Positions 27,820-36,669 are shown, numbered from the stretch's first letter. The stretch: 64,000 bases of DNA from Nocardia salmonicida NBRC 13393 (GCF_001613085.1 NZ_BDBR01000030.1:94470-158469), one strand, 5' to 3'. Numbers and translations are program-made. The notes: generated by a model from the letters alone, not told the origin.

Positions 27820-29811
27820 GTGGAAACAGGGGAACGTATCCAAGAACTCGCCGACCGGATCGTGGCGCTGCGCGACGCCTACTACCAGGGGGCGCCGCTG
27901 GTCGCCGACGCGGAATTCGACGCGATCGAAGACGAGCTGCGAGCCCTGATCGAGGCGCATCCCGACCTCGCACCGGACCCGAATCCGCTCGAACAGGTGG
28001 GTGCGCCCGCCGTGCTGCACGCCCCGGTACGGCACTCACGCCCGATGCTGTCGCTGGAGAAGGCGACCAAGCCGGAGCAGGTCGAGGCGTTCTTCGGTCG
28101 TTTCCCCGGTCAGTCGGTGGTCGTGATGCCCAAGCTCGACGGCTTGTCGCTGGCCCTGGTCTTCGAGAAGGGGCGGCTGGCGCGTGCGGTCACCCGTGGC
28201 GACGGCACCACCGGTGACGACGTGACCCCACTGGTCCGTGCTCTCGTCGACGGCGTCCCCGAGCGGATCGAGCTGCCCGGCCGCGTCGAGGTGCGTGGCG
28301 AGGCGGTGATGCTGCGGTCGACCTTCCTCGCCTACAACGCCGCGCACCCGGACAAGCCGCTGATCAACCCGCGCAATGCCGCGGCGGGCACCCTGCGGGC
28401 GAAGGACCCGGCCACCGTGTCCGAGCGGCGTCTACAGTTCTTCGGCTTCGACCTGGACACCTCGGCCGACGACGCCGCGCACGACCTCGGGGAAGGGCTG
28501 CGCGCGATCGGCGTCGCGGGTGCGCAGATGCGCCTGTGCGCCGACGCCGCGCAGGCGCAGGCCGCGATCACCGAGATCGAGCAGGGTCGCAATGATCTCG
28601 ACTACGACATCGACGGTGCCGTACTACGCCTGGCCGACCGTGATGCCTACGCGGCGGCAGGGACCCGGTCGAACTCCCCGCGGGGTGCGCTGGCGTTCAA
28701 GTTCGCCGCCGAGGAGAAGACCACGCTGCTGCGCGAGGTGATCTGGGATGTCGGCAAGACGGGCAAGATCGTCCCCGTCGCGTGGCTCGAGCCGGTGTTC
28801 GTCGGCGGCACGACGGTCACGAAGGCGACGCTGGCGAACCAAGAGGTGATCCGCGCTCGCGACATCAAGGTCGGTGACACCGTGCTGGTGCGCCGCGCTG
28901 GTGATGTCATCCCGTTCGTGGCGGGTGTGCTCGACGCGGCCAAGCGCACGGGCGAGGAACTCGACATCATCTCGCCCACCGTGTGCCCCTCGTGCGGTCA
29001 GCCGGTCACCGAGCAGGGCAACAGCCGAGAACTGTTCTGTACCAACGTTTCCTGTCCCGCGCAGACTGTGCGCAGGCTGATCCATTGGGCCTCGCGCGCG
29101 GCCGCCGACATCGACGCCATCGGGGGAGTGTGGATCGAACGCCTAGCCGAGGCGGGCATTCTCGAAAGTCCGTCGGACTTCTACACGCTGACCAAAGAGC
29201 GGCTGCTCGAATTCGACCGCGTCGGCGAGGTCTCCGCCGCGCGCATGATCGATTCGATCGACGCCAGCCGTCAGGTCGGCCTGCGCCGCGCCCTGATCGG
29301 CCTCGCCATTCCGATGGCTTCCGACGGCACCGCCGCGCGCCTGGCTCGGTCGGGCTTCGGCTCCCTGGAGGAGGTCGCCGACGCGGGCGAGGAACGACTG
29401 GTCGCGGTGGAGGACATCGGCCCGAAGGTCGCCGCCTCCCTGGTCGCGCACCTGACGCGACTGCGTCCGGAACTGGACCGCCTACGAGAACTCGGCGTCA
29501 GTCTCGACGTGCGCGAAGAGGACCTGCCGCCGGTCATCGCGGCGGGCGCGCCCCTCGAGGGCAAAACGGTGGTGATCACCGGCGCGATCAGCGACCCACG
29601 CTCCGGCGAAAAGGTCGCTCGCCCCACCTTTCAGCGCCTCTGTGAGCAGGCCGGGGCGACAGCGGCGTCCTCGGTCTCGGCCAACACCGACATGCTCATC
29701 ACCGGCGCCGGGGTCGGTGACAGCAAGCTGGCCAAGGCCGAGAAGCTCGGCGTCGAGGTCGTCGACCAGGGCGAGATCTGGACGTTGCTGATCGACGCAA
29801 AGGTCATCTGA
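27820..29811 (+). CDS. NAD-dependent DNA ligase, LigA paralogue
   Basis: A 663-residue NAD+-dependent DNA ligase. Order: domain Ia (ALRDAYYQGAPLVADAEFDA), adenylation domain with catalytic Lys105 in MPKLDGLSL, OB fold (RAGDVIPF), four-Cys zinc finger (CPSCGQPVTEQ ... CTNVSCP), helix-hairpin-helix region, and C-terminal BRCT (GKTVVITGAISD ... EIWTLL). Several normally conserved blocks are altered (for example VIWDVGKTGKIVPVAWLEPV), and the gene is not beside gatC/gatA, where I expect the housekeeping ligA; I infer a second, specialised ligase. The GTG at 27820 lies 7 nt after TAGCGT (27807-27812), fitting a leaderless start. Pairing with a family-A polymerase suggests a repair role. Confidence 0.88.
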   Translation: METGERIQELADRIVALRDAYYQGAPLVADAEFDAIEDELRALIEAHPDLAPDPNPLEQVGAPAVLHAPVRHSRPMLSLEKATKPEQVEAFFGRFPGQSVVVMPKLDGLSLALVFEKGRLARAVTRGDGTTGDDVTPLVRALVDGVPERIELPGRVEVRGEAVMLRSTFLAYNAAHPDKPLINPRNAAAGTLRAKDPATVSERRLQFFGFDLDTSADDAAHDLGEGLRAIGVAGAQMRLCADAAQAQAAITEIEQGRNDLDYDIDGAVLRLADRDAYAAAGTRSNSPRGALAFKFAAEEKTTLLREVIWDVGKTGKIVPVAWLEPVFVGGTTVTKATLANQEVIRARDIKVGDTVLVRRAGDVIPFVAGVLDAAKRTGEELDIISPTVCPSCGQPVTEQGNSRELFCTNVSCPAQTVRRLIHWASRAAADIDAIGGVWIERLAEAGILESPSDFYTLTKERLLEFDRVGEVSAARMIDSIDASRQVGLRRALIGLAIPMASDGTAARLARSGFGSLEEVADAGEERLVAVEDIGPKVAASLVAHLTRLRPELDRLRELGVSLDVREEDLPPVIAAGAPLEGKTVVITGAISDPRSGEKVARPTFQRLCEQAGATAASSVSANTDMLITGAGVGDSKLAKAEKLGVEVVDQGEIWTLLIDAKVI

Positions 29812-29823
29812 CGGTCGAAAGGC

Positions 29824-29868
29824 GCCACTGCGGTACCCGCCGAGTCCGGGAGCGGATACCGCAGTGGC
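29824..29868. terminator. Bidirectional terminator between ligase and acyl-CoA synthetase genes
   Basis: A perfect 12-bp inverted repeat GCCACTGCGGTA (29824-29835) / TACCGCAGTGGC (29857-29868), with a 21-nt loop, lies between the convergent ligase and acyl-CoA synthetase stops. It can serve both strands. Confidence 0.8.
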
Positions 29869-29880
29869 GACAGCGTCTTC

Positions 29881-31491
29881 TCAATCGGTCCGGTGGTCAG
29901 GGGCGCGGTCGGTGACGTAGTCCTTCGCCCAGCGGTAGTCGGGTTTGCCGCTGGGGGAGCGGGAGATCGTTTCCGCTATCCAGATGCGTTTGGGGATCTT
30001 GTACCCGGCGAGGTGCGGGCGCAGGTGGGTACGCACGGCATCGAAGTCCAGGGTGCGGTCGGGGGAGATCGAGATGATCGCGGCGACCTGCTGGCCCCAC
30101 CGTTCGTGCGGGACGCCGATGACCACCGCGTCGTAGATCGCGTCGTGGGATTTCACCACGGCCTCGACCTCCTCGGGGAACACCTTCTCGCCTCCGGTGT
30201 TGATCACCATGTTGCCGCGGCCGATCAGGGTGATGGAGCCGTCGGACTCGGCGCGGGCGCGGTCGTCGGTGACCACGATGCGGGCGCCGTCCACCGTCTT
30301 GAACAGCCGGGCGGTGCGCTCGGGGTCGTTGTAGTAGCCGAGCGGAACCGCGCCGGTCTTGGCCAGCCAGCCCTCCTCGCCGGGAGCGACGGGCCGCCCG
30401 TCCTCGTCGACGACCACCGCGCCGCGCCCGGTCTGCACCCGAGGTCCGCGCGCCGGATCGTCGTCCTTCTGCGCGAAACCGATACCGCCGAAACCGGTTT
30501 CGGACGAGCCGATCGAGTCCGACACCATCGACGTCGGAAACTGCTCCAGCAGTGCGTTCTTCACCGGCTGCGACAGCAGCGCGGCCCCCGAGGCGATCAC
30601 GAGCAGCGAGGAGGCGTCCACCGGTGCTTCGACGAAGGTGTCGATGAGCGGGCGAGCCATCGCGTCGCCGGTGATGACCATGACGTGCGGCTGGTGCGTG
30701 GCAACGGACTGCCACACCCGCGCCGGGTCGAAGCGCGGCTCGAACAGCACCGTATTCCCCGACCAGAGTGCGTTGAACGTCGGCATCATCGCCGCGGCGT
30801 GGATCAGCGGCGGGAGCACGAACCAGATGGCCGGCACGCCCTTGGCGCCGGTCTCGGACTGCTGATACTCGTCGCGCACCGGTTCACCGCTGTAGAAGTC
30901 GACCCCGCCGCCGAGCACACGCCACATGTCTTCCTGACGCCACATGACGCCTTTCGGCATGCCGGTGGTGCCGCCGGTGTACATCATGAACAGGTCGTCC
31001 GCGGTGCGAGTGACCGAGGGCCGGACCGGGTCTCCCGCCGCGACGAGCTGCTCGTACAGGACCGCGCCCGCGCCCGGTACACCGACATCACGGTCGTCGT
31101 CGACGCAGATCGATTGGCGCACAGTCGGTGTGGCCTCGAGGGCCGCACGGACGGTCTCGCCGTAACAGGCGTGGTAGATCAGCACCTCGAGGTCGGCGTT
31201 GCCGTAGACGTAGGCCAGCTCGGTCGGGCCGTACCGGTAGTTGATGTTGATCGGCACGGCGGCCAGCTTGAAGCAGGCGAGCAGCGTCTCCATGGTCTCG
31301 ATGCTGTTGTGCATCTGGAAGCCGATGTGCGTGCCGCGGCCGACGCCCGACTCGGCCAACTGATTGGCCAGGCGGTTGGCCCGAATATCGAGCTCCCGGA
31401 AGGTCACTCGACGATCGCGCTGAATGAGGGCGATGCGATCGGGCATGGCGTCGACGGAGTGTTCGAACAGGTCGGCGAAGTTGTTGGCCAT
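29881..31491 (-). CDS. Acyl-CoA synthetase (FadD19/FadD17-like)
   Basis: A 536-residue ANL-superfamily adenylating enzyme. The AMP-binding motif is FMMYTGGTTGMPKGVMWRQE (near residue 170-190), followed by SIGSSETGFGG, the hinge/A8 region GRGNMVINTGGEKVFPEEVE and the A10 lysine in SRSPSGKPDYRWAK. The TGGTTGMPKGVMW form is that of mycobacterial FadD19/FadD17-type enzymes, some of which activate steroid side chains. It would make CoA thioesters of a carboxylated substrate such as a P450-oxidised side chain. It is the last gene of the leftward CYP123-like operon, 24 bp after an unknown gene, and converges with the ligase gene across a strong terminator. Confidence 0.87.
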   Translation of the reverse strand: MANNFADLFEHSVDAMPDRIALIQRDRRVTFRELDIRANRLANQLAESGVGRGTHIGFQMHNSIETMETLLACFKLAAVPININYRYGPTELAYVYGNADLEVLIYHACYGETVRAALEATPTVRQSICVDDDRDVGVPGAGAVLYEQLVAAGDPVRPSVTRTADDLFMMYTGGTTGMPKGVMWRQEDMWRVLGGGVDFYSGEPVRDEYQQSETGAKGVPAIWFVLPPLIHAAAMMPTFNALWSGNTVLFEPRFDPARVWQSVATHQPHVMVITGDAMARPLIDTFVEAPVDASSLLVIASGAALLSQPVKNALLEQFPTSMVSDSIGSSETGFGGIGFAQKDDDPARGPRVQTGRGAVVVDEDGRPVAPGEEGWLAKTGAVPLGYYNDPERTARLFKTVDGARIVVTDDRARAESDGSITLIGRGNMVINTGGEKVFPEEVEAVVKSHDAIYDAVVIGVPHERWGQQVAAIISISPDRTLDFDAVRTHLRPHLAGYKIPKRIWIAETISRSPSGKPDYRWAKDYVTDRAPDHRTD

Positions 31492-31515
31492 GTCAGTCCA
31501 TCTCTTGACGATCTC

Positions 31516-32754
31516 TCACACGACGGTGAGTGGCAGGGGTTTTCCGCGGTCGGTGAAGGAGAAGCCCGCACCGGTACTGAAGCGGGTCACCGCGACCTCG
31601 GATGCTTCTCGGAACGGTTGCTCGGCCAGGTCGATGTCGACGGTCCAGCCGTGCTGGTCCGTCGCCGTGACGCGGGCGACGAAGCGTGGGTTGACCCCGC
31701 GGACCAGGGCATCGAGGGGACGCAGGTCTTCGGGTGTCAGCATCGAAGGCCAGGCCCCGTCGGTTCGAGCCCCACTGACGTGCGGGAAGCGCAGGCGCAC
31801 ACCGGAGGCCAGCACCGCGATGTCGACTCCGGTGTAGTTCACCGGGTTCAGCGCCGGATGCAGGCGCAGGACCGTGGCAAGCGCGTGCGGATCGTCGCCG
31901 AGGGCCAGGCATCGACGAATGCGCTCGGAGGTCAGTCCGGCGATCCCGGCGAACTGCTTGCGCCCGATCCCGAGAGCGGTCTCGGTGTCGGAGCGTTCGT
32001 TGATGGCGACCATGAACCCGAGGGTCAGCAGATGCTGCTGCAGGCAGATCTCATCGGCCATCCGACGCAGGGCCGCATGGGAGAAATCGGCGAACCGCAG
32101 ATCGCTCAGCAGGGGCCCGGTGTAGTCGGCCATGCCCTCGTCGCCGGGATCGATCTCGGCCAACTCCAGCCCCGCGGCAACGGAATTCGCGAGGAGCGCG
32201 GCATTGCGCGGCACCGAGGGCGGGACGTGCGCGGGATCGATGACCACTGTCCACGCGCACACCGGGGTGCGGTCGGCGGGCCGGCGCGGTGGGCGGTGCA
32301 CCGGCCGAACCTGGGCGTGCGGATTGGTGGCCAGCGCTGTCGCGTCGAAGGTGGGGTCCTCGATGTCGTGGCACATCGCCACCACGAATTCCTCGCCCAT
32401 CGGCTCGACATCGGCCAGCGCGCCACAGTGATCGAGCCAGAACTCGCCGTGATCGTGGTCGTCGACCCGGAACCGGAAGTCCATGAACTGCGGCGGCGCG
32501 CCGATATCGAGTTGCAGCCCCTTGAAGATGGTCTCGACGCTGTCGCCGGTGAAGCGAAGGGCCCGCTGCATCCGGCGGGTGTAGATCGGGCTGGCCAGCT
32601 GCCACTCCTCGATGGCCACCGCCGTCATCCCCTCCCGGCCGAAGGCGGCGATGGTGTGCGCCATCCCGGATCGATCGATGAGGTGACCGCACAGCAACAG
32701 TTCGGGGACCAGCGCGGCCAGTTGGTGCCGGGACAGCCCGGCGTAGCTGCTCAT
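31516..32754 (-). CDS. Unknown protein of the CYP123-like operon
   Basis: A 412-residue soluble protein that I do not recognise. The N-terminus (MSSYAGLSRHQLAALVPELL) is helical. A His/Asp-rich stretch follows (DFRFRVDDHDHGEFWLDHCG, MCHDIEDPTF), which could bind metal, and the C-terminal third is beta-rich. The residues HDHGEFWLDHCG and CHD merit attention as possible ligands. I chose the ATG at 32754; a GTG 12 nt upstream is possible, and neither has a clear ribosome-binding site, but the gene overlaps the stop of the NTF2-like gene region, so translation may be coupled. Its position between an NTF2-like protein and an acyl-CoA synthetase suggests a role in lipid or steroid metabolism. Confidence 0.75.
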   Translation of the reverse strand: MSSYAGLSRHQLAALVPELLLCGHLIDRSGMAHTIAAFGREGMTAVAIEEWQLASPIYTRRMQRALRFTGDSVETIFKGLQLDIGAPPQFMDFRFRVDDHDHGEFWLDHCGALADVEPMGEEFVVAMCHDIEDPTFDATALATNPHAQVRPVHRPPRRPADRTPVCAWTVVIDPAHVPPSVPRNAALLANSVAAGLELAEIDPGDEGMADYTGPLLSDLRFADFSHAALRRMADEICLQQHLLTLGFMVAINERSDTETALGIGRKQFAGIAGLTSERIRRCLALGDDPHALATVLRLHPALNPVNYTGVDIAVLASGVRLRFPHVSGARTDGAWPSMLTPEDLRPLDALVRGVNPRFVARVTATDQHGWTVDIDLAEQPFREASEVAVTRFSTGAGFSFTDRGKPLPLTVV

Positions 32755-32759
32755 CGGGC

Positions 32760-33311
32760 TCACCACAGGGAAGCCGGTGATTCGCCGACGCGGTACCAGC
32801 CGGGCAGCGGGTCACGCGAGACGGAGCGTTCGATGCGCTTGTGCATGCCCGGCGACAGCGCGTTGTCGGTGATCATGTCGAGGAACATCGCCGAGACGTT
32901 GCCGAAGTCGAAGAAGTCACGCTGCCAGGACCATTGGAAGTCGCCGCCGTAGCGGAACCAGCTGCCGCCGATGCCCTCGGGGGAGTAGTGGCGGCCGTCG
33001 GCGCGCTTGCCCTCGTTGATCTGCTTCCAGAAGCCGATCACGGTGCCGCTGCGCTCGTCGATGACGAACTCCTGGTACGGATAGGTCCAGCCCTCGAGGC
33101 CGAGCATCTCCTGACCGAGGGCGTAGTCGCGGATCTCGTCGCGACCGACGGACATGAACTCCTGCTTGGGACCGTAGTTCCAGCCGTAGGTCGCATCCAC
33201 CGTGTACATCTCGGCGAGGGGCTTCCAGTCGCCCTTCTCCTCGCACCGCTGGTTCTCCACGACCCAGCGCCGAACCATCTCGTCGAGTTCGGCCCGCTCG
33301 AAACTTGCCAT
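32760..33311 (-). CDS. NTF2-like / SnoaL-like protein
   Basis: A 183-residue single-domain protein of the nuclear transport factor 2 superfamily, recognisable from the N-terminal helix (ELDEMVRRWVVENQRCEEKG), the WKPLAEMYTVDATYGWNYGP strand turn and the FWKQINEGKRADGR/FRYGGDFQW sheet. The fold is used by ketosteroid isomerases, limonene-epoxide hydrolases and non-catalytic ligand-binding proteins; the sequence does not settle which. Its ATG overlaps the ferredoxin stop (TGATG). Within a P450-SDR-ferredoxin operon, a steroid- or terpenoid-isomerase or hydratase role is reasonable but inferred. Confidence 0.8.
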   Translation of the reverse strand: MASFERAELDEMVRRWVVENQRCEEKGDWKPLAEMYTVDATYGWNYGPKQEFMSVGRDEIRDYALGQEMLGLEGWTYPYQEFVIDERSGTVIGFWKQINEGKRADGRHYSPEGIGGSWFRYGGDFQWSWQRDFFDFGNVSAMFLDMITDNALSPGMHKRIERSVSRDPLPGWYRVGESPASLW

Positions 33312-33538
33312 CAGTCTGTGCCTTTCACGGAGGAGTCGGATTCGCCACCGTCGGCGATCGACAGAGCTTGGGTGGGGCAGTAGCGGATCGCGGCCTCGAC
33401 GGCCGTGCGTTGCGCGTCGCCGGGGGTGGCGTCCACGATCTCGACCAGGCCGCGTTTGGGCACAGTGAAAACCGCGGGCGCCTCGTCCTGGCAGACCCCG
33501 TGTCCCTGGCACAGATCCAGATCGACCACGATTCTCAT
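33311..33538 (-). CDS. P450-type ferredoxin with CxxHxxC cluster motif
   Basis: A 75-residue ferredoxin. The cluster motif is C10-QG-H13-GV-C16 ... C54-P, where the second cysteine of a 4Fe-4S site is replaced by His. This CxxHxxC...CP pattern is typical of mycobacterial and streptomycete 3Fe-4S-type ferredoxins that feed electrons to P450s; Rv0763c next to cyp51 in M. tuberculosis is the example I recall. It overlaps the SDR stop by 4 nt (ATGA) and the NTF2-like start (TGATG). It is the only ferredoxin in the window and so may serve the CYP123-, CYP51- and CYP125-like enzymes together. Confidence 0.9.
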   Translation of the reverse strand: MRIVVDLDLCQGHGVCQDEAPAVFTVPKRGLVEIVDATPGDAQRTAVEAAIRYCPTQALSIADGGESDSSVKGTD

Positions 33539-34332
33539 GACGCGCCTCCGTCCGGCACCGGCCGCAGGGGCGCCTCGGGCTGCACCTCGACCAGCACCAT
33601 GTGGACCCCGCGCGGGACGGAGACCACCGTCGCCACCGCGTCGGCGAGATGCTGCGGCCGCAGCATGTAGGGATGGCGGGCCAAGCCCCAGTCCTTCCAG
33701 TCCCGCAGCACCGGCCCGACGATCTCGGGGGTCGAATCCATGCCCATTCCGGTCAGGGTCGGGCCCGGCCGTACCAGTGACGCGCGAATGCCGCTGCCTT
33801 CCAATTCCATGCGCAGCTGGCCGACCATCGCTTCGAGGCCGTTCTTCGCGGCGCTGTAGGCGCCGGAGCGCGGCCGTGGATTGTCGGCGCAATCGGAGCT
33901 GATCACGACCAGATCGCCGCGCCGCCGCGCTGTCATTCCTGGCAGCACCCGGTGGATGAGGCGTTGGGCGCCGACGAGGTGGACCTGCACCTGGAACAGG
34001 AATCGCTCCGGGTCCATCTCGCCCACCAGCGAGAATTCGATATCGCCCGCACCGGAGACGAGGATCTCGGTGGGACCGTGCGTGCGCTCGGCGGCCGTCA
34101 CGAACTCGTCCACGGACGCGGCGTCGGTGACGTCGAGCCGGTGCGCGTATGCCTCGCCGCCGTCGGCGCGGATCTTGGCGGCGATCTCCTCGCACAACTC
34201 GACTCGACGCGCGCCCAGCGTCACCGGATGCCCGAGCTGGGCCAGCGCGACGGCGCTCGCGGCGCCGATGCCGGAGGAGGCGCCGGCTATCAGCACGGGC
34301 CTGCGGTCGGGATGGGGTTCGAATCGGGGCAC
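33535..34332 (-). CDS. Short-chain dehydrogenase/reductase (Rv0765c-like)
   Basis: A 265-residue classical SDR: cofactor loop AGASSGIGAASAVALAQLGH (TGxxxGIG type), Arg at the end of strand 2 (GARR) suggesting NADP(H), DVTDAASVD, VSGAGDIEF in place of NNAG, and catalytic Ser/Tyr/Lys in VVISSDCADNPRPRSGAYSAAKNG. The start is a GTG at 34332 that overlaps the P450 stop (TAGTG). The order P450-SDR-(ferredoxin) matches cyp123-Rv0765c-...-Rv0763c of M. tuberculosis as I recall it. The likely role is oxidation or reduction of the alcohol or ketone made or used by the P450. Confidence 0.86.
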   Translation of the reverse strand: MPRFEPHPDRRPVLIAGASSGIGAASAVALAQLGHPVTLGARRVELCEEIAAKIRADGGEAYAHRLDVTDAASVDEFVTAAERTHGPTEILVSGAGDIEFSLVGEMDPERFLFQVQVHLVGAQRLIHRVLPGMTARRRGDLVVISSDCADNPRPRSGAYSAAKNGLEAMVGQLRMELEGSGIRASLVRPGPTLTGMGMDSTPEIVGPVLRDWKDWGLARHPYMLRPQHLADAVATVVSVPRGVHMVLVEVQPEAPLRPVPDGGAS

Positions 34333-35537
34333 TAGCTGACCTCTACTGTGATGGGGAGTTTGGCGAAGCCACGGACATTCGTGGAGTGCACTCGGGCGAT
34401 GCCGCCGTCGGCGACGTCGAAAGCCGAGACCCGCGAGGCGAATTCGCCGAGCACGATGGTGGCCTCCAGTCGGGCCAGATGCGCGCCGAGGCAGAAGTGC
34501 ACGCCCGCACCGAAACTGGCTAGCGCGGAGCTGCTGCTGCGGTCGATGACGTAGCTGTCACCGTCGTCGAAGGCCGCCGGATCGCGGTTGGCCGAGCCGA
34601 TCAGCAACAGCACCTTCGCGCCCGCCGGAATGGTGCCGCCGTGGTATTCGAGGTCGACCGCCGCGGTGCGGGCCACGATCTGGCTGGAGGTGTCGTAGCG
34701 CAGGGTTTCCTCCACCCAGTCGCTGACCAGCTCCGGCTCGGCGACGACCTTGGCGTACTCCGCGGGGTTGGCGCCGGCCCAGTAGAGCGCATTACCCAAA
34801 AGCTTGGTGGTGGTCTCGTTTCCGGCGACGACCATCAGGAACATGAAGCCGATGATCTCCTCGTCGGTGAGGGTGTCGTCATCGATCTCGGCATCGAGCA
34901 GCGCCGAGGTGAGATCGTCGCTGGGTGCGGCGCGGCGCTGGGCGACCATGTCGGCGTAATAGCCGAACAGCCGGATCGAGGCGTCGATCGCGTCGACGGG
35001 CACATCGAGCACGCCCTCTTCGCGGTGCACCACCAGATCGGCCAAGCGGCGGATCTCGGCGCGATCGGGCTCGGGTACGCCCATCAATTCGGAGATGACG
35101 TCCATCGGCAGCTTGCCCGCGACCTCGTCGATCCAGTCGAAGCTGCCACGCGCGAGCGCCGGCTCGAGATGCTCGAGGGTGATCTCCCGGATCCGTACTT
35201 CCATCTCGGCTACGCGTTTCGGGGTGAAACCCTTGAAAACGAGCCTGCGCATCCGCATATGTCGCGGATCGTCCATTGCCAGGAACGACATCACCCGATG
35301 GGCATGCGGGCCCCAGGCCGCCGGATCCAGGGAGACGCCATTGGCGCTGGAAAGCCGATTGCTGTCCCGAAATGCCGCGAGTACATCGGAATGCCGGGAA
35401 AGTGCCCAGAAATCGAGCTCCGGATTGTGGTAAAGCGGCGCCTCGGTGCGCAATCGGTGGTAAGTCGGGTACGGGTCTTCGTGGAATCCGTAGTCATACG
35501 GATCGAAAGTCACGGGCTCCACTGTGGCGCTGGTCAT
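34332..35537 (-). CDS. Cytochrome P450, CYP123-like
   Basis: A 401-residue bacterial P450. I-helix oxygen-activation motif VVAGNETTTKLLGNA, ExxR in EETLRYD, and heme-binding FGAGVHFCLGAHLAR (proximal Cys). The N-terminus DPYDYGFHEDPYPTYHRLR and the C-terminal VHSTNVRGFAKLPI match M. tuberculosis CYP123 (Rv0766c) very closely from memory. The function of CYP123 is not established. The ATG at 35537 starts the leftward P450-SDR-ferredoxin-NTF2-unknown-FadD operon. About 80 bp upstream lies an operator-like GTGTCTGGAC (35618-35627) shared with other promoters in this region. Confidence 0.9.
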   Translation of the reverse strand: MTSATVEPVTFDPYDYGFHEDPYPTYHRLRTEAPLYHNPELDFWALSRHSDVLAAFRDSNRLSSANGVSLDPAAWGPHAHRVMSFLAMDDPRHMRMRRLVFKGFTPKRVAEMEVRIREITLEHLEPALARGSFDWIDEVAGKLPMDVISELMGVPEPDRAEIRRLADLVVHREEGVLDVPVDAIDASIRLFGYYADMVAQRRAAPSDDLTSALLDAEIDDDTLTDEEIIGFMFLMVVAGNETTTKLLGNALYWAGANPAEYAKVVAEPELVSDWVEETLRYDTSSQIVARTAAVDLEYHGGTIPAGAKVLLLIGSANRDPAAFDDGDSYVIDRSSSSALASFGAGVHFCLGAHLARLEATIVLGEFASRVSAFDVADGGIARVHSTNVRGFAKLPITVEVS

Positions 35538-35769
35538 CGCGAATACCCCGGTTTCGATAGATCGTCCCCTTCGGTGGCGGGGGCGGACAACCCCGAGGGA
35601 GACAGGTAGCTGGACATGTGTCTGGACGGTACCATCGACACGAGTTCGGCACAACGCTTTCAGGGGTCTTGCGGGGGCTGACCGGCTGGTGGTGGCCGAG
35701 TTTCGGGCCGGTCAAATATCTGGACCGGTGTCTGGAATGTGGTCCAAATCATATGGTACCGTCACCGCC
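35538..35769. promoter_or_regulatory. Divergent CYP123/mce promoter region with TGTCYRGACA-type sites
   Basis: This 232-bp region holds promoters for the leftward P450 operon and the rightward mce operon. Site 1 is GTGTCTGGAC (35618-35627). Site 2 is a cluster TCTGGACCGGTGTCTGGA at about 35719-35736 (two TCTGGA repeats 12 bp apart), followed by GGTCC. The mce -10 element is TACCGT (35757-35762), 7 nt before the ATG at 35770, so the mce mRNA is probably leaderless and the site 2 cluster sits over the -35 region. The same layout recurs upstream of 44525. Confidence 0.65.
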
Positions 35770-36669
35770 ATGGCACGGGTAGACGACGAAGTTGCACCGG
35801 TCAACGGTGGTGCGACGGACGCGAGCGACACAGATGTGCAGGACGGGGAACAGGCCGGTGCCGGGCAGATAATTCGTCGAAACTTCTCCGACACTGTCCT
35901 TTCGAGTGTCGCGACTCTGGGCCGGGCTTTGCGTATCGGCGCGGCAGCGAGCTACATCGGTGTGATCGACGCTATTCGTGGGCGATTCCAGGTACACGAA
36001 ACGCTCACGCAAGCCTGGTTTCTGATCAGGGTCACCGCGGTACCGAGTATTTTGATGGCCATTCCCTTCGGCGTCATCGTTTCCGCGCAAGTCGGCAATA
36101 TCGTGTCCGAACTCGGGGCCGATTCGATGATCGGTGCGGCGGGCGGACTCGGCGTCATCAAACAGGGTGCCCCGATGGCCACCGCGATGCTGCTGGGTGG
36201 GGCGGGCGCCGCCGCGATCGCGGCCGACCTGGGCGCACGGACCGTCCGTGAGGAGGTCGACGCACTGCGGGTGATGGGCATCGACCCGGTGCAACGCCTG
36301 GTCGTGCCACGTATCGCGGCCATGATGTTGGTTGCGCCGCTGCTCAATATCCTCATCATCTTCATCGGCGTCGGCTCGGGCTTCCTGGTCGCGGTGTCGG
36401 CGTTGAACGTCACCCCGGGCAGTTACTGGCAGTCCTTCGGCGCCTTCACCACCTCGATCGACGTGTGGGTATCGCTGGTCAAGGCCCTGATCTTCGGCTT
36501 CCTGGTCGTCGTGATCGCCTGTCAACGCGGGTTGGAAGCCAAGGGCGGACCACGCGGTGTCGCCGACGGGGTCAATGCGGCCGTGGTGATGTCGATCGCC
36601 GCGGCCGTTGTGCTGAACACCGTGATCACCCAGGTCGTCACGATGTTCTTCCCGGTGAGGATGGCCTGA
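35770..36669 (+). CDS. MlaE-family ABC permease YrbEA of the mce operon
   Basis: A 299-residue integral membrane protein with about six TM helices. The family signature is visible in ADLGARTVREEVDALRVMGI, the EExDAL-type coupling motif that contacts the MceG ATPase. A 60-residue cytoplasmic N-terminal tail (acidic, MARVDDEVAPVNGG) precedes the first helix. With YrbEB it forms the permease dimer of an Mce lipid importer. The start ATG at 35770 has no Shine-Dalgarno and lies 7 nt after TACCGT. It is the first gene of the nine-gene mce operon and overlaps yrbEB by 3 nt (TGATG). No MceG ATPase gene is in the window, as usual for mce systems. Confidence 0.92.
   Translation: MARVDDEVAPVNGGATDASDTDVQDGEQAGAGQIIRRNFSDTVLSSVATLGRALRIGAAASYIGVIDAIRGRFQVHETLTQAWFLIRVTAVPSILMAIPFGVIVSAQVGNIVSELGADSMIGAAGGLGVIKQGAPMATAMLLGGAGAAAIAADLGARTVREEVDALRVMGIDPVQRLVVPRIAAMMLVAPLLNILIIFIGVGSGFLVAVSALNVTPGSYWQSFGAFTTSIDVWVSLVKALIFGFLVVVIACQRGLEAKGGPRGVADGVNAAVVMSIAAAVVLNTVITQVVTMFFPVRMA

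Noticed and set aside
29893..32952. A 1019-codon open frame on the + strand antisense to the acyl-CoA synthetase and its upstream gene
   Set aside because: Composition is Arg/Gly/His/Val-rich without domains, it crosses two real genes with strong motifs on the other strand, and it reflects the high-GC third-position pattern of those genes.
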